This document shows positions 62,859 to 64,000 of a DNA stretch of 64,000 nt, piece by piece. Positions within the stretch are counted from its first letter, which is position 1. Each line of letters starts with the position of its first letter. The stretch covers positions 248,001 to 312,000 of the forward strand of contig NZ_PYGK01000002.1 of the NCBI RefSeq assembly GCF_003014595.1, written 5' to 3'. The stretch is from Chitinophaga ginsengisoli (lineage in GTDB: Bacteria > Bacteroidota > Bacteroidia > Chitinophagales > Chitinophagaceae). Under the pieces are notes generated by a model, which had not been told where the DNA came from, did no database searches, and worked only from the letters and a program-made list of their open reading frames with translations. A program made the position numbers and the translations under genes.

Positions 62859-63070
62859 AATGTTTGACAGCATATAAGCTTCGGAGAAAATATTGCCTCT
62901 CATAACCGGGTGTTTTTATAATGGGGGATGTCAGATAATCTTTTCAAAGCTATCCCTAATAACCTGCCTTTTCAATAACGCGCATTACCGCATTCGCATA
63001 TTATAATCACCCTTTGTGATGATGGAGGTCACCGTTCCCAAACCTCCTGCGACTTAACTTTGGTTCAACA
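62859..63070. repeat. Direct repeat, copy 2 (DoxX 5' fragment plus promoter)
   Basis: This matches 57990-58206. Its left part still reads as the first codons of the DoxX-like gene on the minus strand (MRGNIFSEAYMLSN) with no body of the gene behind it. The right part keeps the Crp/Fnr-type promoter but now drives DUF2892. Confidence 0.9.
63020..63062 (+). promoter_or_regulatory. Crp/Fnr-type site plus -7 element of the DUF2892 gene
   Basis: TGA-TGGAGG-TCA (63020-63031) lies 26 nt (TCA to TA) before TAACTTTG (63055-63062). Compared with copy 1 the outer TGA and TCA are kept while the middle bases have changed. An additional ATCAC-N5-GTGAT stands at 63006-63020. Confidence 0.65.
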
Positions 63071-63085
63071 CTTAAACTTTATGTT

Positions 63086-63295
63086 ATGAAAAAGAATATG
63101 GGTCAGTTTGACCGGGTAGTCAGGGTCATACTTGCATTAACGGCCATCTTCCTCTTTTATAATAAAATAATAACCGGTACTGCCGCTATTGTTTTGATGA
63201 TCGTTGCCGCTGTATTCATATTGACAAGCCTTGTGGCAGTCTGCCCCTTATACACACTTCTTGGCATCAGAACATGTCAGGCAAAACACGCATGA
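63086..63295 (+). CDS. DUF2892 small membrane protein
   Basis: The 69-residue protein starts MKKNMGQFDRVVRVILAL, the usual DUF2892 opening. It has two TM helices (ILALTAIFLFYNKI, AIVLMIVAAVFILTSLVAV) and a Cys-containing end (CPLYTLLGIRTC). The family occurs near sulfurtransferase/rhodanese or stress genes; the role is unknown. It lies within the second copy of the usp segment, between promoter and usp remnant. Confidence 0.88.
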   Translation: MKKNMGQFDRVVRVILALTAIFLFYNKIITGTAAIVLMIVAAVFILTSLVAVCPLYTLLGIRTCQAKHA

Positions 63296-63341
63296 TCCCC
63301 TTTTTCATACATCCCTGTAATCATCTAAAACCACAATTACT

Positions 63342-63538
63342 ATGAGAAAAATAGTATTATCATTTGACGGCAACTCATTATTCAAAGGGCGCTTTCGACT
63401 TTGTCCGGAGATCTGGACAGCCCGATACTTGTAAGCGGCGCATTCGGCCGCTCAGGCTTCTCACAGATATTCAAACGTAGTTTCGCTTCCGATGTGATAG
63501 CTGAGAATCAATTTCCAGTCTTCATCGCTCATAGATAA
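63342..63538 (+). pseudogene. Universal stress protein remnant with internal deletion
   Basis: The first 75 bp match the start of the usp gene at 58231 (MRKIVLSFDG). They are joined at GGAGATCTGGAC to the last 128 bp of that gene (LDSPILVSGAFGRSGFSQIF...FPVFIAHR). About 625 bp are missing, a small indel shifts the frame near codon 11, and the first frame stops after 30 codons. The 22 bp upstream, including CTAAAACCACAATTACT, also match. Confidence 0.92.
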
Positions 63539-63573
63539 CAGTAATAACATGTAGTCGTTAACACCAAAAAGAC

Positions 63574-63597
63574 AAGGTCTGCTCTTCAGCAGACCTT
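63574..63597. terminator. Hairpin after the usp remnant
   Basis: AAGGTCTGCT pairs perfectly with AGCAGACCTT around a CTTC loop. It lies between the remnant and the convergent Nim-type gene. Confidence 0.65.
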
Positions 63598-63630
63598 ATT
63601 CATTAACACACATAAAACATAGAAAAAACA

Positions 63631-64000
63631 CTATATGGATTCAAACCGTCCGCTTAAACTGCCTAATCTTATCCGGTATACTATTGGACGTATTTCCGCA
63701 GGAACATCTTCCGCTACGTCCCCTTCAAGGGCCATATGAGGCAGCTTCGCTGTCTCACTTATCTTCAGATGCTTCAAACGGCTTACCAGGAATTTCATCG
63801 CATAATATCGCTCTCTTTCATCTGTGATCTCTTCATAAGTACCCTGTGCAATCACACACTTCCAGTTACTGAGATCATGTATCTCGTCCACTTCAAAACA
63901 CACCTGGGGATTCTTCCGCATCATCTCTGTTTTCAACCCTTCCCGGGAATGGGCAATAATGTATTTCTCATTATATGCATAACTCACCGGAACAACATAG
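63631..64000 (-). CDS. Pyridoxamine 5'-phosphate oxidase / NimA-like flavin-binding protein (5' end off the window)
   Basis: The open frame runs through the window end: YVVPVSYAYNEKYIIAHSREGLKTEMMRKNPQVCFEVDEIHDLSNWKCVIAQGTYEEI. This is the core of the split-barrel FMN-binding family that includes NimA-type nitroimidazole reductases. The usual first 30 or so residues would lie beyond base 64000. A GTG at 63987 is inside the conserved core and is not the start. Confidence 0.88.
   Translation of the reverse strand, partial: YVVPVSYAYNEKYIIAHSREGLKTEMMRKNPQVCFEVDEIHDLSNWKCVIAQGTYEEITDERERYYAMKFLVSRLKHLKISETAKLPHMALEGDVAEDVPAEIRPIVYRIRLGSLSGRFESI

Overview
The window reads as chromosomal DNA of a Bacteroidota bacterium, most likely a Chitinophaga-like member of the Chitinophagaceae. 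The evidence is a type IX secretion (gliding-type) C-terminal domain, -7 promoter elements of the form TAnnTTTG, few Shine-Dalgarno sites, a DUF4838 protein, DUF4142 and DoxX-like proteins, and moderate GC. No rRNA, tRNA, CRISPR array or intact insertion sequence was seen. Both ends cut a gene: an FkbM methyltransferase at base 1 and a Nim-type flavin-binding protein at base 64000.

Bases 1-28584 (all minus strand) form one Wzx/Wzy-type exopolysaccharide or capsule locus. In transcription order it holds a CapD-type dehydratase, Wza, Wzc with a (Gly-Tyr)9 tail, a UDP-sugar dehydrogenase, a WecB epimerase, Wzx flippase, pyruvyl transferase, three glycosyltransferases interleaved with an acetyltransferase and a Wzy-like polymerase, a fused alcohol-dehydrogenase/Gfo-Idh-MocA enzyme, a second WecB, a heparinase II/III-like protein, a further glycosyltransferase, the initiating phosphoglycosyl transferase, an aminotransferase, two exported proteins and FkbM. 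An 830-bp leader lies upstream.

Bases 29400-41100 are a mixed accessory stretch. It has three small modular paralogues of unknown function, a GntR regulator beside a 30-bp perfect inverted repeat, an ArsR-SRPBCC-DoxX operon, a chromate operon (ChrB fused to AraC, ChrA, superoxide dismutase), a DUF4142 lipoprotein, dodecin, an AraC regulator, a quinone-type oxidoreductase and a YdcF protein.

Bases 41250-64000 look like an energy/envelope stress island. It has PfkB, an L,D-transpeptidase, an unknown lipoprotein, a site-2 protease plus ABC efflux operon, a BON protein, a glycogen debranching enzyme, four intact universal stress proteins, Hsp20, a receiver-Crp/Fnr fusion regulator, DoxX-like and DUF2892 membrane proteins, and a PolX with a degenerate PHP domain. 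An AraC-SDR pair sits inside it. Three genes survive only as remnants: glycogen synthase, PEP synthase and a duplicated universal stress protein.

The main finding is a shared promoter layout in this island. Six genes carry a Crp/Fnr-like half-site TCA exactly 26 bases ahead of a TAnnTTTG-like -7 element. Three of them (pfkB, usp at 58231, DUF2892) carry the full TGA-N6-TCA, which would be centred near -41.5. This suggests a class II Crp/Fnr regulon, plausibly run by the receiver-Crp protein encoded in the middle of the island.
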